64,000 nt of DNA from the NCBI GenBank assembly GCA_030522415.1, contig CM060131.1, positions 10,559,203-10,623,202 of the forward strand, written 5' to 3'. Shown here one piece after another: positions 22,121-33,949 of this stretch (within the stretch, counting starts at the first letter, position 1; every line of letters begins with the position of its first letter). The notes below the pieces were generated by a model. That model was given only the letters and a program-made list of their open reading frames with translations, made no database searches and was not told where the DNA came from. A program made the translations under genes and the position numbers. The DNA comes from Channallabes apus (Eukaryota > Chordata > Actinopteri > Siluriformes > Clariidae).

Positions 22121-23485
22121 ATACAGTGGAGAATTTTTTTTTTGATCTCCTGCAGATTTTCTAAATTTGACCACTTACAAATAAAGGAAGAGTCAAACAT
22201 TTTTTCATAAGTGTATTTTTAAGGAATTGAGACAGAATATCAACAAAAAATCCAGAAAATGTTTGTTCTGTGTCATTGTCATGCTGGAAGTCACATCCAC
22301 ACCCCATCTTCAGTGTTCTGGCTAAAGGAAAGGGCGTTCTCATCCAAGTTTTCACAATACATGGCCCCATCCATTGGCACCTTAATGTGGCAAAGTCAGT
22401 CCCTACCTTTACCAGAGAAACAGCCCCAAAACGTGGTGTTTCCACATCTGTGCTTGACTGAAGGGATGATGTTTTCATTGTCATATCAAACACATACCAA
22501 ACACAGCTAGTCGAGCTGATGACAAAGAGCTCAATTTTGGTATCATCTGACCACATCACTTTCTCCCAATTTTTCTCTTTCATTGGCAAACTTTACACGT
22601 TCCTGTGCACATGCTTTCTTAAGGAGGGCTATCTTATGGGCGCTACTGGATTTCAATCCACGGCGTCATATTCTGTTACCAGTGGTTTGTTTTGTTAATG
22701 TTATCCCAACTGCCTTGAGATCATTTACCAGCTCCTTTCATTTATTCCTGGGCTGATTCATCATTTTTCTCATGATCATCCTGACGCGAAATCTTGCTTG
22801 GAGCTCTAAACTTGGGCAATTGATGGTTTTTTGTAATTCTTCTATTTGCAAATAATCGTTCCAACTGTTGTTTCTTTCTCACTAAGCTGCTTGCTGATGT
22901 GTTGTAGCCCATTCCAGCCTTATACAGGTATACAGTCCTGTCCCTGACATCCTTTGACAGCTCTTTGGTCTTGCCCATGGTGGTGAGGTTTGAATGGAAG
23001 ATAGAGATTCCATGGACAGGTGTCTTTTATACATAAAATGAGTTGTTGTTAAGGCCACATTCTTAAATTGACAGGTCTAATCTGTGTACATGAGCACATA
23101 CCCAGTATGTGGAAGCCAGAATTATTCTTAGTTGGTAGATGATCAAATACTTACATCCCATCTCAGTTTCAAAGCGGCCGTAAGTATGGTTCATTGCAAT
23201 TCACGATGAGTTTTGGCATAATGACAACGTTTCCACTCTTTCCGCACAAATAATGTTTAATTTTTTGGCGGTCCTCGCAGAAGCTTACAAATCCTGCGTC
23301 TTACCACAAGTCAAACGACATACTGTAGGTGAGATAGGGGTATAATTTTACTCACTGGAATGCAATTTATAAAAAACTTTTTTTTAAATATATATATTTT
23401 TTTATATTCTGTCTCTATACTCTATCCTATAAAATTATAGACCCTTTATTTCTTTGCAAGTGGGCAAACCTTACAAAAGGTTGTG
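22121..23485 (-). mobile_element. Tc1-like transposon with long inverted repeats (E)
   Basis: The left end begins tacagtgga (22122), that is TA followed by CAG. Both ends carry a long inverted repeat of roughly 140-200 bp: 22121-22265 and 23346-23485 share complementary blocks (tattctgtctc against gagacagaata, agtgggcaaacc against ggtcaaatttag-like). Minus-strand transposase pieces are MGKTKELSKDVRDRTVYLY (N-terminus, 22978 downward), WSDDTKIELF (first Asp, about 22550) and FQHDND (second Asp, about 22285). The C-terminal part with the Glu is deleted. A foldback element interrupts the 5' side at 23172-23345. Confidence 0.85.
23172..23345. repeat. Foldback element fragment inside Tc1-like E
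   Basis: Matches the 3061-3473 module: cgatgagttttggc, cgtttccactctttccgc, aatgtttaattttttggcg, and the end ggtgagataggggtat (23328-23343). The left end is shortened. The right end carries TACTGTA (23321-23327) where the 3061-3473 copy has only TA, a direct example of the 5-bp insertion. Confidence 0.65.
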
Positions 23486-23489
23486 ATGC

Positions 23490-24489
23490 CTTATCTGCTG
23501 TATCTCATCATCCAGTACTGGATGGAGGAAGAAGACGATGAGAAGCATTTAGTTGGAAGCCCTAATTCTGAGGTCAAATTCAATTTGGTGCCATTATTGC
23601 CCTCAGTTATATTAAACTGAGTTTAAATATTTGGTTACATTTGCTCATTTATTTTAAGTTGTTAAGACTTTTACCAACTCACATAAAGTGGTGGTATGTG
23701 GTACACCTGATGTAGTAGCACTGTACTTGCTTAAAAGTTTTTATTCAACAAGCAATTTTCACTAAAATAACTGGTTTTCGGCACATTTATTTAAAATTAA
23801 ACCCAAGAAATCATAAAAAAAAAATTCACAACATTATATTGGGAAAAACTTGAGATTGTTGTGGACCATAAGTCCTGAAATGTCTGCAAATTCAGGTTTG
23901 TGTGTGTCTGTTCCACTTTGTCCCCATTTGTGACCTAAATAATGTCCCCAAAGTGAAGTAAAAGTTTTCAGGTGTTTAAAAAAGGGTTTTAATCAAAAAT
24001 CTTGAGTGATAGTGTTTATCTATGGCTTTTCAATAGCAAAAATCACTGTTTATTATTTCAATACCCCCTCTGGAAAGCAGTGTCCCCAAAAGTAGCAAAT
24101 GTGTGATACAGTACGTCCCCATTTTCCTTCTATGCAGGTATGTGTGTGTGGGTGTATGTGTGCATGTGTGTGTGTAAAAAATAGGGCAGGTAAGTAATTA
24201 GAGAAAAAAGTACACAAGTCTTCTGCAATACATAAGAAATTGTTTGAGGTTGCAGTAAACTGATACATTGTGTAGGGAAAATGTATGAAAATATGTCTTC
24301 GTCTTTTTTTTTTTTTTTTTTTACATATGAGAAAATTAATTAACGGCACAATACATTCTTCCAATTATCAAGTTATCAAAGTATGCCAATTTTACCTTTT
24401 TATTTCATTCATGTGTACATAATATAAACAGTCAAGTGCAAGGATTAATTCCATATGGTGAGCTATACTGCCAGTCTAGGAAAAAGGCA
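23490..24489. other. AT-rich single-copy DNA
   Basis: Contains a TG-rich stretch (24139-24176) and an A/T homopolymer (24304-24322). No gene or named element. Confidence 0.4.
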
Positions 24490-24800
24490 CTATTTCAGAC
24501 AGGTCAAATAATTGTTTCATCAAGCAAAGAAAACATGAGAATTACTGTAATTAGGCTAAGAATTGTCCAAGGCATTTTTTAAATCTAAAAGGGTAGTGCT
24601 GACCTGTCAAAAAAAAAAAAAGAAATCATGAATGACCATGATCAGAAATCACTTACTGTAAATGCTTGGTGAAGCGAAAGTGAAAGTAAGAGCATTTTCA
24701 CATGCACAATGCAATGAGAACTCACTGACATGGGACTAAACAGCTGTGTGCTCACAATAAACTATTTGTTAGTGATCATAAAGATTAGACTTTCTATCCA
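24490..24800 (+). repeat. Tc1-like fragment, same family as element F
   Basis: Landmarks shared with the transposase region of the 43305-45086 element: atcaagcaaagaaaacat, gtgaaagtaagagcatttt, cacatgcacaatgc, ggactaaacagctgtgtg. No inverted ends and no reading frame remain. A poly-A insertion sits at 24610-24621. Confidence 0.6.
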
Positions 24801-24859
24801 AAGCAATGTGTGTGACAGGGTAGAAGAGAAAGACATAAAGTGATGTATACAGTGCATCA

Positions 24860-24861
<2 letters not shown>

Positions 24862-24934
<73 letters not shown>
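24862..24934. repeat. AT microsatellite
   Basis: About 36 AT units, followed by a T-rich tail to 24960. Confidence 0.97.
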
Positions 24935-24937
<3 letters not shown>

Positions 24938-25309
24938 ATTTTTTATTTTTTATTTTTTTTCCAAAACTCAAATTGTCATGGGAGTGGTTATGGGAACATG
25001 GGAAATAAATTTTATATATAAATTGGCTACCATGTTGCACAACATCAAAATAATGCAGTCTACTTTTTATTGGTCAGGAAGCATAATTTTAGAAAGTAAT
25101 CATAATAAAGCCATTTAGCAAAAAGTACAAAGCAAAACCCAATTACACAATGGGTATCCAAGATAAAAAAAGAAGAAAAAAAGCCTGCTTTAACCTTACT
25201 GTATCATACATTGCAATTTATCCACAGTGATGAACTACAATCTTTTAAAAAGTTATGTATTACCAGAACACACACACTAACCTTTTATAATCTTATCCTA
25301 AATAACATT

Positions 25310-25640
25310 CTTTCATTCATTCAATCTCAATAACTCCTTTATCCTGGTGTTGTGATTTTGGTCCCTTGCTTCCGAGGGCTGCAACAGAAAAGCGGTCCAC
25401 AGAAAATCAACCTGTTTGTCAAGAGATTATTAGTTATTATGAGGCAACCGTAGCTGTGAGCCCAGAGAAAAGGACTGGCCGTGGTGGGAGCGATAGCAAA
25501 CTCTGTCTCTGGCCAGTCATGGGCTTCAGTGAGTGCATGTATGCACAAGAGACTAGACATCTAGTGGGTTATGTTTCTTGAAGAAAACATGTGCAAATTG
25601 GTTTCATGTGTCTCAGAGGAAGCATGTGCTAGTCTCACCC
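25310..25640. repeat. SINE tail fragment and unidentified repeat-like block
   Basis: 25310-25347 (attcattcattc, then taactcctttatcctg) is the end of a GAAT-tail SINE in minus orientation. The GC-richer block that follows (25350-25640), with ggtgggagcgatagcaaac and gccagtcatgggcttcag, looks like part of a dispersed element, but I cannot name it. Confidence 0.35.
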
Positions 25641-28516
25641 TCCATGGTAAGTAGATAGCATGCAATAGAGAAGTGCTGGTAAAAGGAAAAGAATATACAG
25701 AGGGGTAAGCCATGCAGAATGTGAACACACAAACTAACTTTTGTGACCTTCAAATTCGCAAACTCTGGTTTTGTCAATGAAAAAAAAAACTGAAAAGCTG
25801 AGGTGCCAGGTTTATAAAAGCACAGAGTAGAATATACTGTACTTTATATCATTTATGCTGTTAATATGGTATGTTCATTTTTTATTTTTTTTTAAGTGTT
25901 ATGATTTTTTTCTTAGCGATTTTGACATCTTTGTGACATTCACTTTTTTGTCATCTGTCTTCCTGGAATGAAGATGTTAAGAGCCAAAAAAGAAGAAGAA
26001 AAAAACGTGAGAAATGTTGTAAATAAGCTACGCTCTAAGGCTTAAAGGGTTATTACACCTACGCTAATCCGGAAGATAAATGCCTATACTTCTTTGTCCA
26101 AATTCTTGTAATGTGATGTTCCTTTATGCTAATCAAATCATTCCTAATCCTAGACGTGTTCTGGGTGCAGACAGAAGCACCACCACCACCACCACCACCT
26201 GGAGCATGGATTTATGACAGCGCAGATCAATACAAGTGAAAGTGAGGTGGATCGTTCTGTCAATGACAAATGAGCCCAATGTTGGCAAAATGAGGCTAAG
26301 AAAAAAATATTCCATTTTCCTATCTGCCGTCGCCAATCAGAGGGAAAAAAAATGACATTCTGAGAAATAGGAGCTGACGGAAGACAAATTAATTCCTTCT
26401 TTTCTTTCTTTTAAAAAGACAAGTCTTTTTTCTTCTTTCTTTTTCTTCTTTAATTGTTTTATGAGATTAAAAAGACAGCAATGCAGATTATAGCTCAGCA
26501 TGAAACAAAGTCATTGCTATTCCTTGTTTAACTATGAGCTCTTTCGGCTGATTTAGATTTCTTAATTCTGATCACAGCTTAATTCATTCACAGTGTTAAT
26601 TCATTTACTTAATTAATTAAAGACAATGTGCAAGTGTACAATGAAAAAAAAACCCCCAAGTTTACAGTACACACTATGGTAACCAGTCATTTGTAAGAAT
26701 GAAATTGGTCTTGCTCCCTGAAGCAATTTTTCACAATATGAGTCCTAGACTATATCTGTGCCATCAGGGAAGAAAAATCCATTGATCTGATAATCTGGTA
26801 ATTCAGTACATTCAGGTTGCAACTGACTTAATTTTATTGCCATGGACTCTTGCTGCTCCTAGACCTGACCAACTGAAGCAACCCCCAGACCACAACACTG
26901 CCTTCAGAGGCTTGTACACTGGGCCCTATGCATGATGTGAGCATCACTTCATGTGTTTCCCTTATTACCCTGACACACCCGTCACTCTGGAATGGGGTCA
27001 TTTTGGACCTTTTTCCATTACTTCAAAGTCCAGTCTTTATGCTTCCTACCAAATTGTGGCCTGTGAATAATCTTACTAACAAATAAATTTTCTTAGGAAT
27101 GATTTTCATTTTAGATATATACTGTAGAGACATCTCTAAATAAAAGATAACAAATAAAGATAAATCTGCTATAATAATATATAGCACATTCTGAATTATT
27201 CTGTGATGTTTTAATTTCTTAACAGTATAGAATACAAGTTATTATTATTATTATTACTACTACTACTACTACTACTTTCAGCTTTTTTTCAGCTATTTGC
27301 TGAGTGTTTTGGTACTGGCTGGACACGTCTCTCTTTTGCTCCATATTCTCCCAGAGCAGCTCTGTGTGGATTTGGGTTGATTGGATTAAGGCCGTGTGAC
27401 TTGGCAGGCTATTTCATTACAGACAGCGCAGCTTCTTTCCTCTCCAAATATCCCTTACACAGCTTTGAGGTGTGTTTGAGGTCATTTAAAATCAAACATG
27501 GTATTACAGAAATAAAAGTCATGGTATCTTCAAACTTTTAACAGGTAGGTATAAAGATAAACTGACAAATCAGTGTATAGTATGTGAGAAGTATTTCAAG
27601 CATTCACTGGAAAATAAGCTAATCTGGCAGCTAAGCCTATGCCATTTGGTTTTGAACCATGCCATTTGTTATCAGACACAGGCTGCTCATTCATTCAGAC
27701 AACAGGTTTAATCAAGATTTTATAACATCCAAATGAAGACTAATTGCTAAGATTTAGGCAACGATGTGATGTACTTCTTGTGTCAACATTTGTTTTTCAA
27801 CTCATTAAAATATCACACGTTACCTGGATTACCAGTTTGCATATCTTTCAACTAAAAGAACAGGGTGTTATTACATATGCACAGACATATGGGAACATCT
27901 TCACCCAAACTGGACAACTGAAAACCTTATAATGCAACCAGATGATTTTTTCCCCATAATATTCCTACCCTCCACTATCTCCACTAGCTATCATTGTCTG
28001 AAGATGCACTTTCTCTAGATCACATAATGCACGCATATTTTATCTATTCATGCTGTGAAATAGATTCTGTCACTCCAGCCCACAATGTAAATGCCTTGTT
28101 AATATAAACGCAGCACCGTAGCTTGTTTACCTGAAGGTGAGGCCCGAAAGATCATCGATGTGTCTGCAATGACACAGCAAGTCTAATTTCCCTTTCCACC
28201 TTAATCAACGACGCCGTTTGTAGTGCCACGAAGATCCGTCACACAGGAAAGAGAATTATTCATGCTGTCAGTCAGTGTGCCGATGGTCTTAGGAAATAAT
28301 CGGAGTGTTCACTTGATCCTAGCTTGATGTCTAGCTAACGGTTTCTTGCTGCACACTGATTCTACAATGCTTTTGGGTTTGTTAAAGCAAGTACACGTCC
28401 TTTCCTGACAAGCTCTGAGATTTTTGCTGTCTTGTTGCTGTCTCTCCATTCACACTGACTGGATGACTCTTCACAATCTTATTTTTATGCATGGTTGCTC
28501 ACAGATTTAATGGCAT
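25641..28516. other. Single-copy AT-rich DNA, candidate conserved non-coding stretches
   Basis: No coding signal and no mobile element, which is notable beside the rest of the window. Short repeats: CAC units 26177-26199 and ATT/ACT units 27239-27276. Stretches 26040-26160 (two TAATCC homeodomain-type sites), 26540-26640 and 28060-28400 have the balanced, motif-rich look of vertebrate regulatory DNA. This is inference from one sequence. Confidence 0.3.
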
Positions 28517-28849
28517 CCCAGATAGCAAGGTGACATTGATTCAATGTTGAAATTTCATCAGAATCATCATTTTGGTTGAGGTTGATTTTTCAATGCTAAA
28601 TAATGTTGAATCAATGTTGATAATTCAATGCTTTTCTGTGTTGAAAAGACAAACATTGAATCAATGTTGATTTTTGGTTGTGGAACCCATCCTCATTCAA
28701 CAATGTAAGGCAAATTAAATTAACTAAGTGCATTTCTATAAAAATGTGTATGCATGTGTGTATGTGTTTAAAACAGGTTAAAAAATTGACTACGAGAGAT
28801 TTGCCATGGTGCTTAAAAAAATAAAATAAATAAATAAATAAAATAATAA

Positions 28850-28858
<9 letters not shown>

Positions 28859-28936
<78 letters not shown>
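28859..28936. repeat. AT microsatellite
   Basis: About 39 AT units preceded by A-rich (AAAT)n-like sequence from 28816. Confidence 0.97.
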
Positions 28937-28940
<4 letters not shown>

Positions 28941-29119
28941 TTAAGGAAAAAAAATAATTTGACGGTAAGTTTTGTGTATTTACCTTGCTGCCTACACTCT
29001 AAAAAATGCTGGGTTGTTTTTTCTACCCAAACGCTGGGTTGCCGCTGTTGGGTCATTTTTCTGGGTTATTTACAGAGAGTTGGGTAGTTTTTGTGTAACC
29101 CAGCTGCTGGGTTGAAGTT

Positions 29120-29262
29120 TGATTGGCCCCTCCCCCAAAGTTCACCGGTGGATTCAGCGGCTGTCACTCAGCTTCGTGTCTCTTGAGCTCCCACACCGCT
29201 GATGACGGTTCATCCTCCTCGGACATTTAAGGGGAAATGGCGTTAAATACAAGGTCTGTATA
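29120..29262 (+). promoter_or_regulatory. Promoter/first-exon-like patch inside the nested transposon
   Basis: Less AT-rich than its surroundings, with CpGs, a CCAAT-type attgg and a cccctccccc GC-box-like block near 29121-29135. It ends in aaatacaag followed by GTCTGT (about 29259), a possible but weak splice donor. It lies about 970 bp upstream of the exon-like frame at 30242. Could be a captured promoter; alternatively ordinary leader DNA of the element. Confidence 0.3.
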
Positions 29263-30241
29263 CACATGTTCACTCACCTAATTCACATATGACTGAAAAA
29301 TTATTACTATATGTAACATTTATTACTGTTACCGTGTTAAGGTTACACACAAACTTTCCGGCTGGTCTGAGGTACTGGATGATAATTTAGCTGAGAATAG
29401 CTGCTAGCCATAAACCCCACCTGTGTATGAAAGAAACGGCTAAGATGTCTGAGCTTTTTAGCTTTCTCTGTAGAATGTTTGCAGGGTTACGAAGATGGTG
29501 AAGTGATGAATGAACGCTAAACTGTTAACTGTAGGGCTACCATGACCAGGCATTTAGTTAGTTTGCTAGCATTAGCAACCACTTTAGAACTTTATTAAAC
29601 TCACTGCTTGAGACAATAAAATGCTGGTGTTACAAAACACTGACCCTCTCACAAATATACAGACCTGCTAACCCTCCCGTTTTTCACTAGCTAGTAATTT
29701 ACTCTGCGGTCAAATTTCTCCTGCGTTTCTCCCGAGTTATAACAATATTTTACACCTTTCCCCCTTTGGCAAGTATGCAAATGTATCACCAGTAATAGCA
29801 TGTAAGCTAACCAGGTACCTCTCTTTAACCAAAGTTAAATTAACTATCAGTCAGCGCGCCAACTACAGGAAAAAGTACCACAGCTGTACAGGTAACTACT
29901 AGATGAAGTATTAATATTTTGGTGATTGTAATGTACCAGTATGACACCAGCTATAAAATTTTTTCGGTAATTAGCTTAAAATCAATGCAGACTACAATAT
30001 CAACTAGTCTGACAAAGAGTTGTATCCTAAAAGCCATGCTTATTTTGCTGTTTTATGTTTGGTAGTAGCGGTCTCCATGTTTTTGTTTCTGGTTACCTAT
30101 ACCCTATCTTAATGGGCAGCTTTGTAATTTTTTAGTATCAATCGTATTTCACACGAAATTGAGAGTCTTATTCAGTTTAATCTTTGCTATTCAACAAAAT
30201 TTTAACTTTTTCATTTCTTTCTTTCTAAGGTTGGAACCAAC

Positions 30242-30331
30242 ATGGTGGAATACCTCCAGCAGGCTGAAGTGTCAAGGCCGTACCCCTACATCCTGACGTT
30301 GGGAGATAATGACCAGCACTGCTCTCAGTAA
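30242..30331 (+). pseudogene. Exon-like 29-codon frame, possibly captured from a host gene
   Basis: An ATG in good context (accaacATGg) starts MVEYLQQAEVSRPYPYILTL and ends at TAA (30329-30331). A pyrimidine tract (30205-30226) and AG (30228-30229) place a convincing 3' splice site 12 bp before the ATG. The composition is protein-like (GDNDQHCSQ at the end), unlike the A/T-rich DNA around it. I have the impression that this peptide recurs in repeat-derived fish predictions, but I cannot name a parent gene. The early stop suggests a truncated exon. Confidence 0.35.
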
Positions 30332-31261
30332 TGTTGTAATGTTGCTATGAAATAGCGAGACCTACCTGAAAAGTCATAGACAGACAGTGTTTGTATGTTA
30401 AAATGAGACCAGGGCTGGATAGTTTTGATCCTGCTCTGTAGAAGTTGCTTCAGCCTATTTGTTCAATTACTCCATTCTGCTCTTATCAGTAATAGTATAG
30501 TAATGATGTCACTGTTGATTATCTGTTCTTGTGCTTTTGAAAAATAAATGTTTTTTCTAAGAACATTTAATAGGATGATGTTTATTGCATACATGTATGT
30601 TTTTTGTAATAGACCAGTATATCAAAGTAATTTAACTGTTTAATAGACATGCGTGTTTTTTTTTTTTTTTTTTTTTTACAGATTCACTGTAAAACATGAA
30701 AATAATAATAACCTATTTGTGAGGTAGAATTAACCCAATTCTACCTCACAAATAGACCAATTTATGTGGTGGAATTAACCCAGCATTATAGTTAAATATG
30801 ACCTAGCATTTGGATTGAATATTTAACCCATCTTGTTGGGTTAAACAAATAACCCATCTTGCTGGGTTACATTAACCCAGCATTTAGTTAGTCCTATATT
30901 TACCTAGCAGCTGGGTTAAAAACAACCCAGATTGGGTTGTTTTTAACCCAGCATTTTTTAGGGTGTAGTTTACTCACTTGAGAGCTTAATTCCTGTTTGC
31001 CGTTCAAAAGTACTCAATTTTCGCCTCGCATTTAACATCGGAAGGTGTTTTTACACTGTCGCCACATCATTATAATACACTCTACAGGCATGAGAATTCA
31101 ATATGTTGTAGTCTGGAAGTTCCTGCCACTCACGGTGAAAGAATTTTGGCGATGCGACCTACGGTATTCTGTTGGGAAGCATTTGTTTGAGAGCTTAGTT
31201 CCTGTTTCCCGTTGTCTGTGTCTGACCCAGAGCAGTGTGCGTGCCCCACATGGAAAGAACT

Positions 31262-31960
31262 TATATGAGGATATATGCGCATATATGAAACCTATATGCA
31301 GTATATATGCGCATATATCCGCACCTATATGATGACATATGTGCATATATGAAACCTATATGCAGTATATATGCGCATATAACCGCACCTATATGGGGCC
31401 AGGGGTAGCTCAGTGGTTAAGGCCTTGGACTACAGTTCGGAAGATCCCAGGTTCAAACCCCACAACCACCAAGTTGCCACTGTTGGGCCCTTGAGCAAGG
31501 CCCTTAACCCTCAACTGCTCAGATGTATAATGAGATAAAAATGTAAGTCGCTCTGGATAAGAGCGTCTGCCAAATGCCTAAATGTAAATGTAAATATGAG
31601 GATATATGCGCATATATGAAACCTATATGCAATATATATGCTGCATATATGCGTATATATGCCACATGTAGGCAACATTGAGGTGCATATATGTGCATAT
31701 ACAGGCCATATAGGTCTCCTGTATTGCTTCTTTATATCCACATATAAGCCCTATATGTACATACAAGATATGTCTCCTATGGCAGGATCTGGTCATTTTA
31801 GCTCATATCTCACTTTGGCAACTGTCATACATGATGCCTAGCTCATATTTTCTATTATCAAGGCAATAACTAAGAACTAACAAAAAAAAATGCAAAAAAC
31901 TAATCCTAATTGGCCACATGCAGTATATGAGGATATATGCACATATATGAAACCTCAGTC
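31262..31960. repeat. Palindromic ATATGCGCATAT repeat array
   Basis: Units of about 70 bp built from gatatatgcgcatatatgaa, cctatatgcagtatatatgc and gcacctatatga. Two near-complete units lie at 31262-31395, part of a third at 31596-31700 after a SINE, looser copies to 31770 and an isolated one at 31925-31955. Almost every unit contains self-complementary ATATGCGCATAT or ATATGTGCATAT, so single strands could fold extensively. Confidence 0.8.
31396..31596 (+). mobile_element. tRNA-derived SINE (second family)
   Basis: Box A ggtagctcagtggttaagg (31403) and box B ggttcaaaccc (31450-31460), then the body ttgggcccttgagcaaggcc, and the 3' end cgctctggataagagcgtc with a TGTAAA repeat tail. It splits the palindromic array; atatg on both sides may be the target duplication. 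The 3' end matches the L2-type end seen at 9949-9998. Confidence 0.9.
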
Positions 31961-32095
31961 TCCGTGAAAATCTTTTTGAAACACGTCACTAAAATTAACT
32001 GAAATGAGAAATATATCTATATAAAGCTTAAAGTGTCTACTTTTAAATGATGCAAGTCACATTGAAAACAAATATTCTCAGTTTATGTAATCCGT

Positions 32096-32310
32096 ATGAA
32101 ACCAAGGAGAGGCACAGAATTTGGACATGTGGACATGATCATGTATGCAGATGATACGGTAATTTTTACACAAGCTAAAAGTGCTGATGATGCAGCCCAT
32201 CAGCTTTCATTAGCCTTAGATGACTTACAAAAATGGCTGAATGATTCATGCTTGTGCCTTAATGTTAAAAAGACTGTATCAATGTTTTTTACAGAGTTTC
32301 TTTGCTTCAA
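32096..32310 (+). pseudogene. LINE reverse transcriptase fragment
   Basis: A short open stretch reads DMIMYADDTVIFTQAKSADD, the catalytic palm motif YADD of reverse transcriptases, followed by LQKWLNDSCLCLNVKKT, which is the usual continuation in Jockey/L2-related LINEs. Only about 70 residues remain and no 5' or 3' element boundary is clear. It lies within the 28517-33177 transposon. Confidence 0.7.
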
Positions 32311-33266
32311 CAGTTCAGAAATGGCTTCGTTATGTCCCAGAACGGCTGGGGGGAATTGCTCGTGGTGGAAAACCATAAGTTCAGACTCTCTTATTATCTC
32401 TTATTATCTTATGCCTTGTTTTGCTTGTTATCTTATCTGTTTTGCTGCGTAAATACATTTCAACTTACGAATAATGTTTCAGTCATCTGTTGTGTTTCTG
32501 ACTTGGTTGTTTCTATTTGCATTTGACTGAATTTTGCTGAGGCAGGCTGCCATTTTTATATTATGGTTTTCCAGTCTCTTCTCTTGGCAGTTAGATTCTG
32601 TTTTATGAATTCAGAATTAACAATCTCTTCTAATAGTTCTCTTCTAAAAACTCATTTTGTCATCCAGTTTATAATAATTTGTATGTAAGTTGTAGTGTGT
32701 TTTATTATATAGTTGTTTTATTGTAATTGTGATGTTACTTCCTGTTTAAATGGGTATGGAGCATAAATAAATAAATATGTTTACATGTAAACTGAAGGAT
32801 GTTGAGTTACTGACTTTTTGTTAAAAAAAAATGTTTTTCAGCCCTACATGGTCTCTGATTTAAAGAAATAAACCAAAACGGACATGATTTACTGTCATAG
32901 AATCTTGCTGTTCATAAAGCAAGACTAAACTATAATTGCTTCAATGTTGATTCAATGTTGATTCAATGTAAAATAAGTGATTGAATTTACGTTGAACAAA
33001 CATTGATTTTATGCCCATCTTGATCTATTTTTCATCATTGAAATAACATTATTTCAAGGTGCAAACCTGATGAAAAATCAACGTTTAACATTGAAATTTC
33101 AACATTGATTCAATGACAAGTTGGTTGATGCTTTAATGTTGATTCAACGATGATTCAATGTTGTTCTGCTATCTGGGATGCAATTTCCTTCCCTTAAATG
33201 CACAAATGTACATAAATGCGTTATTCTCTTGAAAGCAAAACGATGCCCCTCCATATCCTTTTAAAA

Positions 33267-33268
<2 letters not shown>

Positions 33269-33324
<56 letters not shown>
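33269..33324. repeat. AC microsatellite
   Basis: About 28 AC units. Confidence 0.97.
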
Positions 33325-33327
<3 letters not shown>

Positions 33328-33949
33328 ACATAAGAGATTTCTGCCACAGATAACTGTGTTCTGTCTGTTTTGAGATAAATAATAATAAAAAAAAACTCTA
33401 AATAGACATTAGAGTTGATGATGGAGATTATATGACTGTAACATCACCTTTCTGCTGTTGTATATTATGAGCTAACACTTATTGCAACGAGTCATGTAAA
33501 TCTTCACCATAAAGCTGGCATGAAAAGCAATATAATCTAAATGTTAGTGAAACTCTGGTTTAATGCCCCTTTCCCTCTTAGATAGATTTACGATCTACTC
33601 TAATATAATCTGTCATCCTTTACTTCAACAAATGCACATAATATAGAGTAATTTGTGCTAAATGTTAAACTCTAAAATATAAGTTTGTGGATTGAAGACA
33701 CTGATTATGCTCTTACCGGGTCTGGATTCAGTAGCAATGTGTTGCAGTGATGTTTCTCATCTTCTAAGTTATAAGGATCTAAGACATAAAAATCTGCCAC
33801 AAAACATCTTCCAGCAGATGTTCTGTTTTTCTCTTAAATTCTTCACTTTCCACAGTTCAAATCATCAAAATGTCATGTTCTTCTCCTGAAATGCATGCAA
33901 TTACATTTTTTCTCTAAAACATGATTTTTAACTTGTGATGAGAGTAAAG

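Larger units (their letters stand above)
28995..30965 (+). mobile_element. Nested transposon with ACCCAGC-rich ends and exon-like cargo
   Basis: The 23-bp ends read tacactctaaaaaatgctg on the left and, inverted, tacaccctaaaaaatgctg on the right, with one mismatch; the outermost TA is probably the target duplication. Inward, both ends hold repeated GCTGGGTT / AACCCAGC motifs (28997-29115 and 30725-30957). The interior has no transposase. It instead holds a GC-richer promoter-like patch and a short exon-like frame. A T-run lies at 30656-30677. Confidence 0.75.
28517..33177. mobile_element. Inverted-repeat DNA transposon with CAATGTTGATT subterminal repeats
   Basis: Termini cccagatagca (28517) and tgctatctggg (33167-33177) are inverse complements, flanked by AT on both sides (28515-28516, 33178-33179). 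The first 170 bp and the last 245 bp are full of short direct and inverted copies of ttgattcaatgttga. The interior is mostly later insertions: an AT microsatellite, a nested transposon (28995-30965), a palindromic array, a SINE and a LINE fragment. No transposase recognised, so the superfamily is open. Confidence 0.7.

Noticed and set aside
24840..25118. Open frame with Tyr-Ile repeats
   Set aside because: Translation of the AT microsatellite. The same applies to the 28790-29056, 49247-49528 and 18544-18762 frames over simple repeats.
31262..31400. Possible CRISPR-like array of spaced palindromic repeats
   Set aside because: Repeat-unit and spacer lengths are not regular, the 'spacers' are themselves repetitive, there are no cas genes, and the DNA is vertebrate.
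31403..31470. tRNA gene-like sequence with box A and box B
   Set aside because: It continues into a SINE body and tail and lacks a clear cloverleaf with paired acceptor stem, so it is a SINE head. The same holds for 20806, 41203 and the minus-strand head at 51830-51890.
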